From: Hemicordylus capensis | Taxonomy: Eukaryota > Chordata > Lepidosauria > Squamata > Cordylidae | Length of the DNA: 64,000 bases | Reading direction: 5' to 3' | NCBI RefSeq assembly: GCF_027244095.1 | Contig: NC_069662.1 | Span: forward strand, 55,886,001-55,950,000 | Part shown: piece after piece, positions 1-44,499 of the stretch | How positions within the stretch are numbered: position 1 is the first letter of the stretch | Layout of the letters: each line of letters starts with the position of its first letter | The notes under the pieces: generated by a model | The model's input: the letters and a program-made list of their open reading frames with translations, nothing else | The model's database searches: none | Told to the model about the DNA's origin: nothing | Position numbers and translations under genes: made by a program

Positions 1-155
1 GACGGTTGCTGGTATCTGTCTTGTGTTTCTTTTTAGATTGTGAGCCCTTTGGGGACAGGGATCCATCTTATTTTTGTTTATTATTTCTCTCTGGAAACCA
101 CCGTGAGCCATTTTTGGAAGGGCGGTCTAGAAATCAAATAAATAAATAAATAGAC
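1..155 (+). repeat. LINE/SINE-like 3' tail with AAAT repeats
   Basis: The stretch has the wording typical of CR1/L2-related 3' tails in reptiles (attgtgagccctttgggg, then a gggcggtctagaaat block) and ends in AAAT repeats near 138-151. A related tail recurs at 28600-29110, where it is split by a hAT element. It lies in a CNTNAP1 intron. Family assignment is by look only. Confidence 0.5.
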
Positions 156-507
156 CAAGCCACATTCCACCCCAGAGTAGTTGGCAGTGTAACCAGGGGG
201 AGGCCCTGAGCGCAAAGAAAAACCTTCAGACCCAAAGTACCTTGGTGCAAGATTTCTCCACTCAGCATTCTGTGTCTGTTGTTGCTGTTGACCCAGGGGA
301 CCCCACCCAAACCCCGACACTTCATATACCCTGCTAGGACAGACTGGAACTGAGACGCCGCATGTAAATTTGTAAGGTTGCTTTCATAAAGTTATCCAGC
401 CTTTGCCCTGAAACCTGTGAGTGCTTTAATTCCTCCAAATGTTCCAGGGACGCTGTTCCAGAAAGTTGAACCTCTGCTGGTTAAAACCCTCCTCTTGACA
501 TTTTGTG

Positions 508-606
508 CAGAGGCATAACTAGGGGAGAGGGGGCCCGTAGGGAGGGGTGGAGTTGGGGGCCCTCAGGTTTTTTGAACCCAGCTGCTCAATTATAGCTACA
601 CCCCTG
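508..606. mobile_element. hAT-type MITE in a CNTNAP1 intron
   Basis: The left end is CAGAGGCATAACTAGGG. The right end, read inverted, is CAGGGGTGTAGCTATAATTG. The flanks attttgtg (500-507) and attctgtg (607-614) match at 7 of 8 positions, the 8-bp target duplication of hAT transposons. It is only 99 bp long. Copies of the same family lie at 47882-48042 and 57576-57959. Confidence 0.7.
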
Positions 607-634
607 ATTCTGTGCATTTCCTGTGCCCTTCTAG

Positions 635-685
635 TGCACTTCCTGTACATCCATGACGATGGATGGGTTGCAATCATTATTGGAG
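635..685 (+). CDS. CNTNAP1: CNTNAP1 penultimate coding exon (probable)
   Basis: The exon has acceptor cttctag and donor GGAG|gtgagt. It is 51 nt, starts with two bases of a codon and ends in phase 1. In frame it reads HFLYIHDDGWVAIIIG, leading directly into the hydrophobic segment of the last exon. Phase agreement and the continuous membrane helix support it. Its acceptor lies 28 bp after a hAT MITE. Confidence 0.65.
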
Positions 686-1138
686 GTGAGTGAACAACTA
701 GAGGAAGAGGCTGGGAGGATTCCCTCTTGGGTGGTGCCATGGAGAGGTTTGAGCTGCCTTGCCTGTTGATTTATGGAAAGCTCAAATGGGCCTGCCAGGC
801 CACAGTTCTGGGGCTGGACTCTGTTTCTGAATTGCTCTTGTGCTCCCTTTTCCTTTATTGCTGCCTTTTCCTCCACAGTTGTTGTTTTCCTGCTGCTGCT
901 CCTGGCGGCTGCCCTCATCTTGATGTACCTGCACCATCACTGCTACAAAGGCTCCTATCTCACCAATGAGCCCAAGGCCATCCAAGACTACAACAACAGT
1001 GAGGGGGGTGGCGGCGGCAGCGGTGGTGGTGGCAGCAGCAGTGGCGGCAGAGCTGCTTCCACTTCTGCTGCCAAGCCAGTGGCCTCGCGGAAGGATCAAA
1101 ACTTGCCACAGATCCTGGAAGAGTCCAAGACAGAATAG
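635..1138 (+). CDS. CNTNAP1: CNTNAP1 (contactin-associated protein 1, Caspr), C-terminal part, two exons
   Basis: Caspr is a neurexin-like transmembrane protein of paranodal axo-glial junctions in myelinated nerve and works with contactin. Only the end is in the window: exons 635-685 and 879-1138, joined in phase 1 across a GT-AG intron. Together they read a short juxtamembrane piece, a hydrophobic transmembrane helix (GVVVFLLLLLAAALILM), then a cytoplasmic tail with YKGSYLTNEPKA and the terminal RDQNLPQILEES-type ending (here KDQNLPQILEESKTE). Both tail motifs are characteristic of vertebrate CNTNAP1. The Pro-rich middle of the mammalian tail is replaced by a Gly/Ser run (about 1000-1060). 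The stop is TAG at 1136-1138. The next gene, EZH1, is convergent, as in mammals. Identity is secure; the 51-nt upstream exon is less sure. Confidence 0.9.
879..1138 (+). CDS. CNTNAP1: CNTNAP1 last coding exon
   Basis: The acceptor is ctccacag at 871-878 after a pyrimidine-rich tract. It encodes most of the transmembrane helix, the short basic/His juxtamembrane stretch, the GSYLTNEPKA motif, a Gly/Ser-rich linker and the conserved C-terminal NLPQILEES, ending at TAG 1136-1138. Confidence 0.93.
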
Positions 1139-2450
1139 CCAAGTGGAACTGGGAGGCTGAATCCTCCAGTCATCAGTCTGGTTTGAATTCCAACACAGCC
1201 TCCAGGCAAGAGCAATCCTAAACTGCCAACTGTGTTCCTTGCTGGGAGGCCAGCGTCTTCCTCCCCACAGCGTGGTGGTCAGCCTGGTACTTTGCCTCGT
1301 CTCTCGCCTGCACACCCTGTGAGGAATGTTGCTGCATCTTCCAGTTGGACTCAGTACCAGCTGACAGGTGTCCAGTCAAAATAACCCCCCCAACACCCCC
1401 CCCCTTTTGGAATAACCTGGTCTCCCACCAGTCCCATTCCTCATCCCTTGAGGGGATCAGGTTGGTGCCTAAGCAGCTGCCAAAATGATGCCTGGTTTTC
1501 CACAGGTGTGAACCCTCCTCCTCCTCCTCCTCCCTCCCACGACCCGGCCACTCCTTTCTGCACCACTCTGTTTTCTGTTTTGAACTGTGTGGTTTCTTCT
1601 TTCAACCAAGATGGGGGTGGCAGAGGCGACATGCAGCAGGCACTGTCAAGTAACTCCACCTCCAGTTTCTGTTGGGACTCTTTCGCAGCCAAACTCCAGA
1701 GCACCTTCTAATTTGAAGATAGACATAATGACTGTCAATATTGCACTTTTTTTTTTTTAAGGAACAAGGGAAAATGCAACGCAGAACCCAGGCCGGCCTT
1801 CTCACGTGTGACTTGCTAGCACATAGTCTTCCTGCTTAATTGCTTAGCGCAAAAAAAAAAAAAGCCATTAGTTGAGCCATGCAGTATCGCATACTTAGGA
1901 GCTGGCACATTATATTGTGCCCTGAGAGAAAACAATGTGCAATATAGGTATCTGCCTGCCAGTATATACGTGCAGCTGCAGCGCATGGAAGAATCACTCG
2001 CACTTTGCTATCACTTGCTGCTTTCGTAAATCAGGGTTTTGAGAATTTTAAATTCTACCTTTTTTCCTTTTCTTTTTTGGTTGTGGGTTATTGAATTAGA
2101 CAAAACTAGTTTTTTTATTCTATCAGTTTGTATAAAAAAACACAAAAGCAGAAGAAATGTAAATTGTCTGATGTTCTGTTTTAAAGTGAAATGTTGTCTG
2201 TGGTCTGTAGTTTGCTACTTCCGGGTCGGAGGTTTTGCTCTTCATAACTTCCAACCCTCTTGTCCTCTCTCCACTTTGAAAGCTCAATGTTCACTTGTGC
2301 ATTGTAAGAAGATGCTGTAGCAGGGGCCAAATGCATTTATTTTATCCAGAAGCCTGGGCGCACTCCTGGGCAGTTTATTTTTTCTAATGAGCTGTTTGGT
2401 TGAACAAAATATGAAGGTTACCTAAATAAAAACAAAAGGCAGGGTGATCA
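1139..2450 (+). other. CNTNAP1: CNTNAP1 3' UTR and poly(A) signal
   Basis: This is non-coding sequence after the stop. AATAAA stands at 2425-2430 and is followed by a G/T-rich stretch (about 2440-2500), the usual layout of a cleavage site. No closer AATAAA was seen after the stop. The 3' UTR would be about 1.3 kb. Small A and T runs are the only other structure noticed. Confidence 0.6.
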
Positions 2451-3514
2451 GTTGTGGTGGGGTTCTGCATTGGGGCAGGGGGGGAGGGGGGAGGGGCATG
2501 ACACACTCCTGAGGCTCTGGGCCCAGAGGAATGAAGGGTAGTTTGATTTCTTCTAGCACATCATGCAAAGTGTGTGTAGTTACTTTGTTTTTTAAAAACA
2601 CATACTTGTTTTGGTGGACAGGTAGGATGGATTTTGTTCATGCAGTCCAGATTACATGAGGTCAGAAAGGAAGTCCATCCCCTAGCAGCTCAAATTGGCC
2701 AGCCTCGCTGGAGGCTTTGGTAGTTGAATGTGCTTGCTTCAATCAGTCGGATGCCTTCAGGCCAGAATCAGCCAGCTGCAACCAACTTTACCTACGGGCC
2801 TATTTCCTTTTGCATTTGGAGATGGTGTTTTCTAAGCAAAGTTGGTATGCGGTTTGATTATGATTTTTTTTTTCAGGGGAGAGGTTGGAGTTTGCAGGGG
2901 AGGAGTTGAAGTAAATGACTCCTTCAGTTGTCTGAAAAAAAGCCCGATAGAACTTTCAAACCAGTAGGAGCATATTTTGCACAGGCCTTTTCAAAATTTG
3001 CTCCCAGCTGCACATGGCCTATTTAGTTGTAGTGTCTAAGGCACCTTTGGAAACCTGGTAGCAGAAACATTCCTACAACAGGGCTCTTGCCTGCTGGCTT
3101 GAAGGCTGTGCTGAAAAGTGGCTGCTAATAGGCAGCCATTGGCACAAAGGCAGTCATGCCGTAATCAATGAGGATGTGTGTAGGATGGATTGAAATATGC
3201 TCTGCATCCCAGTCCCTGCTCTAAAGTGACATTGCTTTATGCACAAAGAATCAATATTCTGGGCTGAGAAATGCAGCAGCAAAAATTGGCTGAAGCGACA
3301 AGAGCAAACTTCCTTGTACCATTAAGAAGTTGTTTCAGCACAAGTCCGTGCACTCTGTCTAGTCCAAAGCAGCCCCAGTAGTCTGGCCGTAAGAGCACTC
3401 TGCTTTGACGAGCCAACCACCCACATGCCTCTCCCTTTCCCACAGGTCTCTGCCAGGTCAGTCCAGCTTATCATCTGCCACTGATGGTGACCCCGAAATG
3501 AGCCAGACTTAATT
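2451..3514. other. CNTNAP1-EZH1 intergenic spacer
   Basis: This is roughly 1 kb between the convergent 3' ends. A G-rich run lies at 2475-2497 (poly-G tracts). No gene, RNA gene or recognised repeat was seen. Confidence 0.5.
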
Positions 3515-4196
3515 CAACAGTCACTACAACTTTATTAAGACCAAAAACAAAAAAACAAAACAACTGGTACAAGCCACACTATAAAGTGCATATAAGTTGT
3601 GAGCAGCAAAAGCAGAGTCACGAAGAAACAGAGCGCGTGGACCAAATGAAGGTGAGGCCAGACAAGCAAGGGGCTTCAGCCCCCCTTCTGTAGATGCTAA
3701 TAGAAAAGCAGTTCCAGCAAGCTTTGGAAAACCAAGTACAAGCTCTTGCTGCTTCACGCTCTACATTTGCCACTCCCTAAAAGCGCTGGCGCAGGGGCTT
3801 GCAGAGTCTGAACTGCAACACCCTTCTCTTTGCTGAGCCTCAAAAATATCAAGCAACACAGGCTTTTATTACAGAAGACTATAAGTGTATAATGGATGTC
3901 TAAACTTGCCAGAGCTGCAAGAACACTGCATCTATGGGGTCAAGCTTCCTTTTAAAAATGAGAACAGACAAGACACCCACTCATATAGCCTATCCAGAGA
4001 GAAAACAGACTGTTACTGCCTCAAGCTAGTGACCGTTCCAGCTCCTTTCTGAAAGACTGTGGCCTGATCCAAAAAAATGTTTGACACTTGGACTCATTGA
4101 CTCAGTCGGGTCCCTGGTCAGCTTGTGCAACCTTCAGCCAGTGCTCAGGCCTGCTTGAAAGGACAGATGGAAAAAAACAGGAAGCACCCAACCAGA

Positions 4197-4371
4197 CAAG
4201 CAAAAAAGGAGACAAAGTCTCACGGTGCTGTGAAGCATATATTGAAGCCTAAGGTGTTTCAGCCTCAGACTTTTAGGGGCAACAATCTGTAGTATTTCAA
4301 AGAGACCTTGAGCAAGTCGCCTTCAATATATGCTTCACAGCACCGTGAGACTTTGTCTCTTTTTTTGCTTG
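4197..4371. repeat. Inverted repeat in EZH1 3' UTR
   Basis: Arms 4197-4248 and 4322-4371 are nearly perfect reverse complements (caagcaaaaaaggagacaaa at the outer edge of the left arm). The spacer is about 70 bp. A diverged copy of the same hairpin, including the flanking word aggaagcaccca, sits at about 19474-19566, so this is a dispersed hairpin element and not a UTR-specific structure. Confidence 0.75.
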
Positions 4372-6635
4372 AACGGACACCTACTGACCTCGAAACTTCC
4401 TCTCCCCGCCGCATCCCTGGGTCAGATGGTAGTTAATGTATCTGAAAGGGCTGTCTGTGACTGCTCCTCCAAGCTCTTATCTGTGGTATTACGTCTCTGG
4501 CCCCAGGAGTGACTCCCCCATAGCTGAGAAATTAAACCTTGCTCTTCTCCACTCCAATCCCACCCACCTTTTGCACTGAGATTCTAAAACCAGAAGGAAT
4601 GCTGTGCAACAGGGGCAGACGGATCAGAGAGTATTCCTTGGGGCTTACACAGATGGTGAGGATCGCTCTCCCCCTCTAGAAATGTCTGGGGGATGATTTT
4701 GGGCTGCATTCCTCTGCTCAGCGCTGCAGAGAGTGTGTGTTCCATTCCCACGTGATGAACCATTTCGAGCCCAGGCATACTCCTAAGAACTCAGCTGCCT
4801 CCATATACCTCGAGGAAGTGGGCTACTAGTTAGGAACACTCAAGCCACAATAAGCCAGCCTGTCTCGTAGCCTTCTGGTAGCAACTAACTGATATGGTGG
4901 CTGCTTTTCTCAAGTGGCTTGTGTTAGTGTCTAATTTTGTACAAGACATTATTAGTGACTTGTATAGTGACAGAGAGAGGAGGGCTGCCAATACAAAATC
5001 CTCATGGACAACAAGGCAGTGGACTAGGAAACTGGCACCCACATGCTACCCATTCCTCATCAATATCAATCAGTGCAACAGTGTTTCTGAATATGTGCAG
5101 AGTCCTTTACTACCGAGTAATCAGAGCCACGTCTGCCATCTAGGATCAGTAGAAAGAGCTCCCCAAAGTGCAAGGGGTTAATTAATGAACAGTCTAGTCC
5201 CAACACTTAGGAAAAATGCAAAGGATTTTACAATTAGGTAGCTATCTTGAAATGAAGCAACTAACTATGGCCAAACTTTGCTGCTTATATAGCAAACAGT
5301 AAGATACCACTCCACGATGCCCTAAGAATTCTCTGTAGCACAAATGCTTTGCATACTACTGACTTCAAACCCAATTCCATTCCCATAGAACAACATGACT
5401 AGGCTTTCCCCCGCTGCTTCCTCTCATTCTCCAAGACGGACACAGCAGCTGGTGCCCTAGAAAAGGCTCACCTACTTTGCCACAAAGATCTGCTCTATTC
5501 CCAGCCCCTGCAAACATCCTCAACAGTGCAATAAACTACTTTTTAACTACTGATTTGTGGCTAAACCACTGCTGTCTGAGCTGATGCAGAAGCTAGTTTC
5601 CAACTCGAAACAATCATCCAAACCATGGACTAGAAGTGGCGCCAGATTTCCACTCCCTTGGCCCCACAGGGAGCCCAGCTCCCTGACAATAGGAGAGGGA
5701 ATTATTCTAAAGTGCATGCAAATTGTTTTGTGCATGGATAGCTAGGAAGAAAATCCTGGATGTTTGGGGTGGGTGGGTGGGGGAAAGAGAGGTTTAGCAG
5801 CTCTTAGTCCCAGTCCTTAAGATCGCCATCCATCTGAGACACACACCCCACCTTCCCCTCCATGTGCTCCACCAGGAAACCACTCCCAGCTTCAAAAGTG
5901 CTTTTGATTATTTTTTTTAAAAAATAAATGCTTAAAAGGGAATCGCCTGCTCAGCAAAGGTTTGAGCTCCTCCATGGCCTGGGTGCTAAAAAGTTGCTGG
6001 CAGTGGTGAGTGCAAGGACCTGGAGGAGGGTCAGATGAGACAGAGGGAGGATGGATAAACAACCTCCCTGCCTCAGAGGCAAGAGGAGAATTACCAGCAA
6101 GCCGCCCCGCTCCCGCCCAACTCTGAAGAGGGAAATAAATTCTACAGGTCGATTACCAAGAAGCAAGATCCACCTTCCCCAGCAAAGCAGAACAAATCTT
6201 GTTGGGAAAAGGAATCTCTCTCAAATGAAGATGGCACAGCAGCAGTACCATTCTCTCTACTTAAAAGGAAATGCGCTTCAGACTTGTCGGACTGGAAATC
6301 ACTCCTGTTCCCTTTAAGCTCCAAGAACCTCCTGTACATCTGTTGTCTCAACCCCTGCAATATGTTGAGGGGTGGAGGAGAGATCTGAGCTACACAGGGA
6401 AAGGGAAGAGGAGGTCCATCATTGGTTACTGCAACCATCAAAAGGTAGTAAAGGTCATGGGAGCAGGACCAGCCAGGTTGGGCACAGGCCAGAGGGCTCA
6501 TGCCCACTGAAGGGCCCACCCACTCCACTCTGGAAGGTCCTGGAACATCTGCTACTCTCCACCAGTGCCCAGTAAGCTTCATCACTGGGTGGAAGTCAGC
6601 AGCAAAGTGGCAGCAGTGGGCATTCCTCTCAACGG

Positions 6636-6705
6636 TGGTGCCATTTTAAATTTTCTGTGCCCTGCCTTCGGGGATATGGGACATAGAAAAATTAAGATGG
6701 TGCCA
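6636..6705. repeat. Short hairpin, MITE-like
   Basis: GGTGGTGCCATTTTAA on the left and TTAAGATGGTGCCAC on the right are inverted, with a GC-rich centre. No target duplication was made out. Confidence 0.4.
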
Positions 6706-6710
6706 CTGCT

Positions 6711-6760
6711 GAACTCTGGCTTTCCAGGCAATGGTGAACTCTGGCTTTCCAGGCAATGGT
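6711..6760. repeat. 25-bp exact tandem duplication
   Basis: The unit starting gaactctggctttccaggca is present twice in a row (6711-6735 and 6736-6760) without a mismatch, in the EZH1 3' UTR. Confidence 0.85.
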
Positions 6761-7605
6761 GGCAGTAAGCAGCAGTGGATGCTCCTCCTTCAGAGCTGCT
6801 GCTCACTGGGCATCAGAGGCACAAACCAGAAGGCACTGCTGGGCAGAAGGAGCGCACGCATACCTGCCCGGACACATTCCATGGGATGCAGGGCACCCTT
6901 GGAAACTTGCCTAAGAGCTTTGCCCCAAGGCCCCCAGAACTGGCCACTGACTATGCACAAGACTTGGGAGCAGAAGGGCTCCATTCCTACTCACCGGTAG
7001 TTCTGCAGCCTACTGCTTCTCAATGTCCTGCCCCTCCACCACCATCTCACTCTCCACCCACCGCAAATACTCTTTGCCTTTCTCCTGCCAGTGTTTCTGT
7101 GCTCTCTGCGAGTGCATTCTCCTGCTCCTTCCTCCAGGCATGGCTTCTCAGCCTACAGATTCCTTGCCCCCCAACCCCACCCAAAGACCTCTGCGTAGCA
7201 CTCCTGGGTCTGCCCTTTTCTGAAGATGGAGTTTGTGTGGGGACTCTCCCTACTCCTGCCTAGAAAGAAGGTGGGGTCAGCCAGAGGAAAAGCAAACCTC
7301 CTCCATCTCAAACCAAGTCTCTACAAAGAACCAACAGAGACTCCAAAGTCCAGAGTTAGGCAGCAGATCCATTCCCGCCTTTTCAAGGCCTCTGAATTGC
7401 CCTCCAACAACAATTTAGCCGAGTCCTCCACAGCAGCACCAGCCACTAGAGTTTCACTACTGCCGAGAGAGATGGGCCTCTCCCTTTCCTTCTCCAAAGA
7501 GGAATCCAAGCGGAATGAAGCTCTCACAACACACACAGCAATGAGGAAAGCAGCATGGATAGGATGCGGTGATGCTGGCTGGGAGCAGCGTGCCAAGGAC
7601 TGAGG

Positions 7606-40613
<33,008 letters not shown>

Positions 40614-40619
40614 TTTCCT

Positions 40620-42080
40620 GTGGGAAGAGAGCAAGCATAAGCCATGTGAATAGTGCTAGGTGGAGAAATGTTAACCTTAACCAAGCTGTGTGAACTCTAT
40701 GCAAGAAACAAAATCTCCTTGTCAAGAGAAGTTAACAAACTTATGACCAGTATTGTTCATGCAAGTTAGCATACTTATTCAGTTTCTGTTCTTTGTGGGA
40801 AGGAGAGAAAAAACGATGCCACAGGATCCTGATCACTAGATCTCTTTGGTTTTTTATATTTTACCAGGCATTGCTCTCACTTTGAAGCCCATCTTTGCAC
40901 CATTATAGAAACATTTTCTTCCTTAAAAATAATATCATGAATTCTCAAGTTGCTGTATCACACCCAATACCCATTTCTGTGTTTGTGTGTGCAACCTAAT
41001 CCTGATCACAAACGGGATGAGCTGGAGCCCTTAAGATTCAATTAATCAGGCATCATCACCTCTGCAATGGCTTCATCCAGTGGTCTCCATTAGCTATTGA
41101 ATTGGGGCCATGGTGGCAGAAAAACCCTCCATTTCCCACTATGCTGACCTGTGCACAGTACTGCACGTCTTCTCAGTGTTGGAAGGGCCCTTTAAGACAG
41201 ATGGAGTCCTCTCTTAAGAGCACTAGGAGGAAAGCACTGGGAAGAGCTACACTTTACATGACTTCCAAGATGGTGCAGGGGCTCAATTTCCCTTAAAGGG
41301 GCACAGCAAGAGTCTCTTCCATCCCTTAGGGATGGTGAAACCCTGTGAAAAACACTTTGCTTTTCTTCTCAGATATCTTCATAACAACAATGAAGGACTG
41401 CACTTGTGTCAGAAATCATGGATCTGCATCAGTTAACATTTTGAATAAGTGGCTCAAGTATTTTTGATCTGGAGGAGAAATACATTCCCCAAGAGGCCCC
41501 AATACCCTATCCCAGAAGAAGGGGGCCAAGAGGCACCAACTCCTGCCTATATGATGACTTGCATCAAATCCCCTGCTCAGCAGCAGAGTCTTTGCCCTCC
41601 CTTAGGATGTTTTCATCAAGAAAACACTAAGAAGCGCCCTTGAGCTTCTCTCACTCTTGTTTGTGCGACTGTGTTGCTGCAGCAAGTCATAAAGCAGGGG
41701 AGAACCATTTTTAAACTTGCCAATGTACGCGTTGCATCTGCATCACAGCCACGAGAAATGCAAGAACTGCCGAAGAACCTCCCACACAGACTATCCCAAA
41801 GCAAGGACCCCAGCCCAACTTCTGGGGGATTTTGCCCATGAGAGTCCCCACCATCGCGACTGACCTCCCCTCCTCGCCCATCGTCTCACAGCACGACACA
41901 CGCAGACTTTTAGAAATGTACCCCCGCCTGCACCCCTTTCCACTTTTGAGTGAAGAGGGGACTACCCGACACCCTCGATGTTACGCTTCCCCCAAAGCCC
42001 CCACCCAAGAGGCGTGACCCCCCCTTACCCCAAAGCCCCCCTCAAAGCCCCCTTAGCCCCGCCCCCTCTTCGTCACTCAC
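40620..42080. other. EZH1 first intron
   Basis: No repeat family was recognised. The last 200 bp (41880-42080) become CpG- and C-rich toward the promoter. Confidence 0.4.
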
Positions 42081-42330
42081 TCCTTAGACATCGCACTCAG
42101 GTGACCTACAGAAGCCATACGACCCCCCGCTGTACGCATGCGTCGAGCAACTCGTCATTCCCTCGCACTCCCCTCTTTCCTGACCACGCCCTGTTTTGCA
42201 AGACCACGCCCTCTTTGCTGCAGAGATCGCTCTACAAAACTACGCCCATAGCTATTCACCCTCCTGGAAGGAACGTGCCAAATAGAGAAGGGGGGGGGAC
42301 GGAGTGCGTGGGATGTACCACTACGAAGTA
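41880..42330. promoter_or_regulatory. EZH1: EZH1 CpG-rich promoter and probable exon 1
   Basis: This is the most CpG-dense non-repeat stretch near the gene. On the - strand a perfect donor GGA|gtgagt ends a probable first exon at 42081. Upstream of it, ccacgccc boxes (GGGCGTGG, Sp/KLF type) occur twice within gaccacgccct direct repeats at about 42180-42215, with a related ctacgccc at 42240. They point to transcription starts near 42150-42180. Joined to the next exon, this exon reads in frame into MEIP (see findings). The exact start is inferred. Confidence 0.55.
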
Positions 42331-42334
42331 CACC

Positions 42335-43570
42335 GCAGAGAGCGGGACCTGCGCGCAAAGCAAACAGTGGGGGAAACGCAGGAAGGAGTTGTTTGTTATA
42401 ATGGACTGCGGCATATATGTTAAATGGAACGTCCCTGCCACTATGCGGTACGACACCTCTGTAAACCGTCTCCTCCGTGATGAAGCTCTAAATGAGTGAC
42501 GTAGGCCAGTCACTGTCTCTTAGCTCAACTCACGTTTTAAGATGATTGCAAAGTTAAAAGGACAGCCATGCTGTCCTGAGCTTATCGGAGCAAAGGCAAA
42601 GTAAACATGTAATAATATAATGGTATGGAGAGATACAGGCTGTGTGTGTCACTTACGAACAGGAAATATCGATTATGAGAAGGCACAATGTGAATATAGG
42701 TATTATGGCACGTCTCAGAACCGATCTTCCATGGCACAGCTTGGCTCTGGGACATGTGATAATCAAGAAGAGAGCCTCTGAGCATATTCAGAGTGTCTTC
42801 CTCAATCAATAGGATAGCTCTAGCAGCTCTACATCCAAGTTTGACCCTTGAAACCTTTGAAATTAAAAACAAAGCACACTTTTATACCGGATGGGAGTGG
42901 AGGAGTAGGTGGAAATGTTTTCTTCTTTACAAAAGGCCCAGTCTGCACCTCCTCACTAACCTATTCTGCTGTATAAGTGGTGAAAATAAGCAGCTTTCTT
43001 TTATTTTCATCTTGTATATCATTTTACAACCTCTTGTCAAGCAAATGCCAACAGGGGAAAGTCTCACATGGTCTCTTACACTTTAGAAATTCAAACCACC
43101 ATTTGCATTGGCACTGGGACTTGGCCATGCTGGCTTTTAGCTGGAAGGAAGCCAAGCAAGCCCTCATGAAATGGAGTTCTATCATTCTCATGTGGATGTA
43201 GGGATATCATGTATGTCCTAGTGCCTTCTCACCCCCACCCCACATTGCTTGGTGTTTATATAATTGATTATATCTTATTGGCTTCAAAACTATGTTTTTC
43301 TTTTATTGGAGTATAGGGATTGCTGGCACATTTTCAGCATGATTTTGGTTTTGGTTTTTAGATGGCAGCATCTTGAATAGACAACTTAAAGAGGTACATA
43401 TTTCAAACTGGAGTAGCCTGCAGGAGTCTTTGGGATACAAAGGATAAACATGATGGTCACAATCCAGCACAGAGCCGGGCATGCTAAAACCCACAAAGGG
43501 ATGAATGGAACGGAGCCTTTATTACAGTCATCAACCAGATTTAAAACACACACACACAATAAGTCATAAG
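42335..43570. other. EZH1-RAMP2 intergenic, nothing recognised
   Basis: A short open frame on the + strand (to 42499) has no recognisable protein. The rest is AT-rich unique-looking sequence. Confidence 0.4.
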
Positions 43571-43810
43571 GTAAAGTTGTGCTGTCAAGTCGGTGTCGAC
43601 TCCTGATGACCACAGAGCCATGTGGTTTTCTTTGGTAGAAGACAGGAGGGGTTTGCCATTGCCATTTCCAATATGAGATGATGCCTTTCAGCATCTTCCT
43701 ATATTGCTGCTGCCTGATACAGGTGGGAAACATACCAGCGGGGATTCAAATCAGCAACCTCTTGTTCCCCAGGCAAGTTACTTCTCCACTCCACCATTAG
43801 GTGGCATACA
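43571..43810 (-). mobile_element. Sauria-type tRNA-derived SINE
   Basis: Inverted layout as at 29146: gtaaagttgtgctgtcaagt, cggtgtcgactcctgatgac, body gacaggaggggtttgccatt, and inverted box-B gcggggattcaaatcagcaa. Confidence 0.85.
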
Positions 43811-43879
43811 GATAAATAGTAATCTCCAGCAATCATTATTTTGCCAGTACTTTCTTATAGAACACAGTTTAGAATATAG

Positions 43880-44108
43880 CAATATATTTTTATTTATTTA
43901 TTTATTTATTTATTTACATTTTATATCCCGCTCTTCCTCCAAGGAGCCCAGAGCAGTGTACTACATACTTAAGTTTCTCCTCACAACAACCCTGTGAAGT
44001 AGGTTAGGCTGAGAGAGAAGTGACTGGCCCAGAGTCACCCAGCAAATATTATGGCTGAATGGGGATTTGAACTTGGGTCTCCCCGGTCCTAGTCCAGCAC
44101 TGACAGTA
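43880..44108 (-). mobile_element. tRNA-derived SINE, inverted, with (TTTA)n tail
   Basis: The (ATTT)n at 43889-43915 is the SINE tail. The body aaggagcccagagcagtgta ctacatact and the head gggatttgaacttgggtctc mirror the copy at 24648-24848. Confidence 0.85.
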
Positions 44109-44230
44109 CAACTGATAGTACAACTGACATTCATTATTTTACCAATTGCTTCCTTACAAAGGTTGTGATGAAGCAAAGTTTGCCATCTTGGTGGAAACAT
44201 TAATATCACCGTTGGACAAAAGAAGAGATA

Positions 44231-44471
44231 CAGTGGTCCCTCGACTTACGAAGCACTCGACATCCGAAGATTTCGACATACGAACGACAAAAAATACCGG
44301 AAGTCGTTGCCGGTTTAGATGCGGCTTCCTCGACCTACGAATTTTTAGATGCGGTTTCCTCGACTTATGAGTGTTTCCGGACCTCCGTGGATGCGCTTTT
44401 CGACTTACGAAAATTCCGACCTACGAACATGCGTTCGGATCGGATTATCTTCGTAAGTCGAGGGACCACTG
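44231..44471. mobile_element. Tigger/mariner-type MITE
   Basis: Inverted ends CAGTGGTCCCTCGACTTACG and its reverse complement are flanked on both sides by TA (44229-44230, 44472-44473), the TA duplication of Tc1/mariner transposons. The end sequence is that of Tigger-related elements. At 241 bp it is nonautonomous. The interior is rich in ttcgac/tacgaa words. Confidence 0.9.
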
Positions 44472-44499
44472 TACATAAAAGTCTGATGGCCTAGTAATA

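Larger units (their letters stand above)
3515..7605 (-). other. EZH1: EZH1 3' UTR (probable extent)
   Basis: Downstream of the EZH1 stop on the - strand there is no further coding exon. AATAAA signals on the - strand are at 3864-3869 and 3531-3536. The distal one is followed by a T/G-rich stretch. If it is used, the 3' UTR is about 4.1 kb, longer than I recall for mammals. It contains a 52-bp-arm hairpin repeat (4197-4371), a MITE-like hairpin (about 6636-6705) and a 25-bp exact tandem duplication (6711-6760). Several reading frames here are open for 60-160 codons but resemble no protein. The exact end is inferred. Confidence 0.5.

Noticed and set aside
6775-7263. 162-codon open frame on the + strand
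   Set aside because: Same place as the EZH1 3' UTR, low-complexity Ser/Pro content and no similarity I can recognise.
7226-7603. 125-codon open frame on the + strand
   Set aside because: It overlaps the EZH1 3' UTR on the other strand, has no recognisable protein and no splice or promoter context.
41978-42499. 173-codon + strand frame beside the EZH1 promoter, considered as RAMP2 exon 1
   Set aside because: It has no signal-peptide-like hydrophobic core and no donor in the needed phase. It looks like CpG-rich 5' flank.
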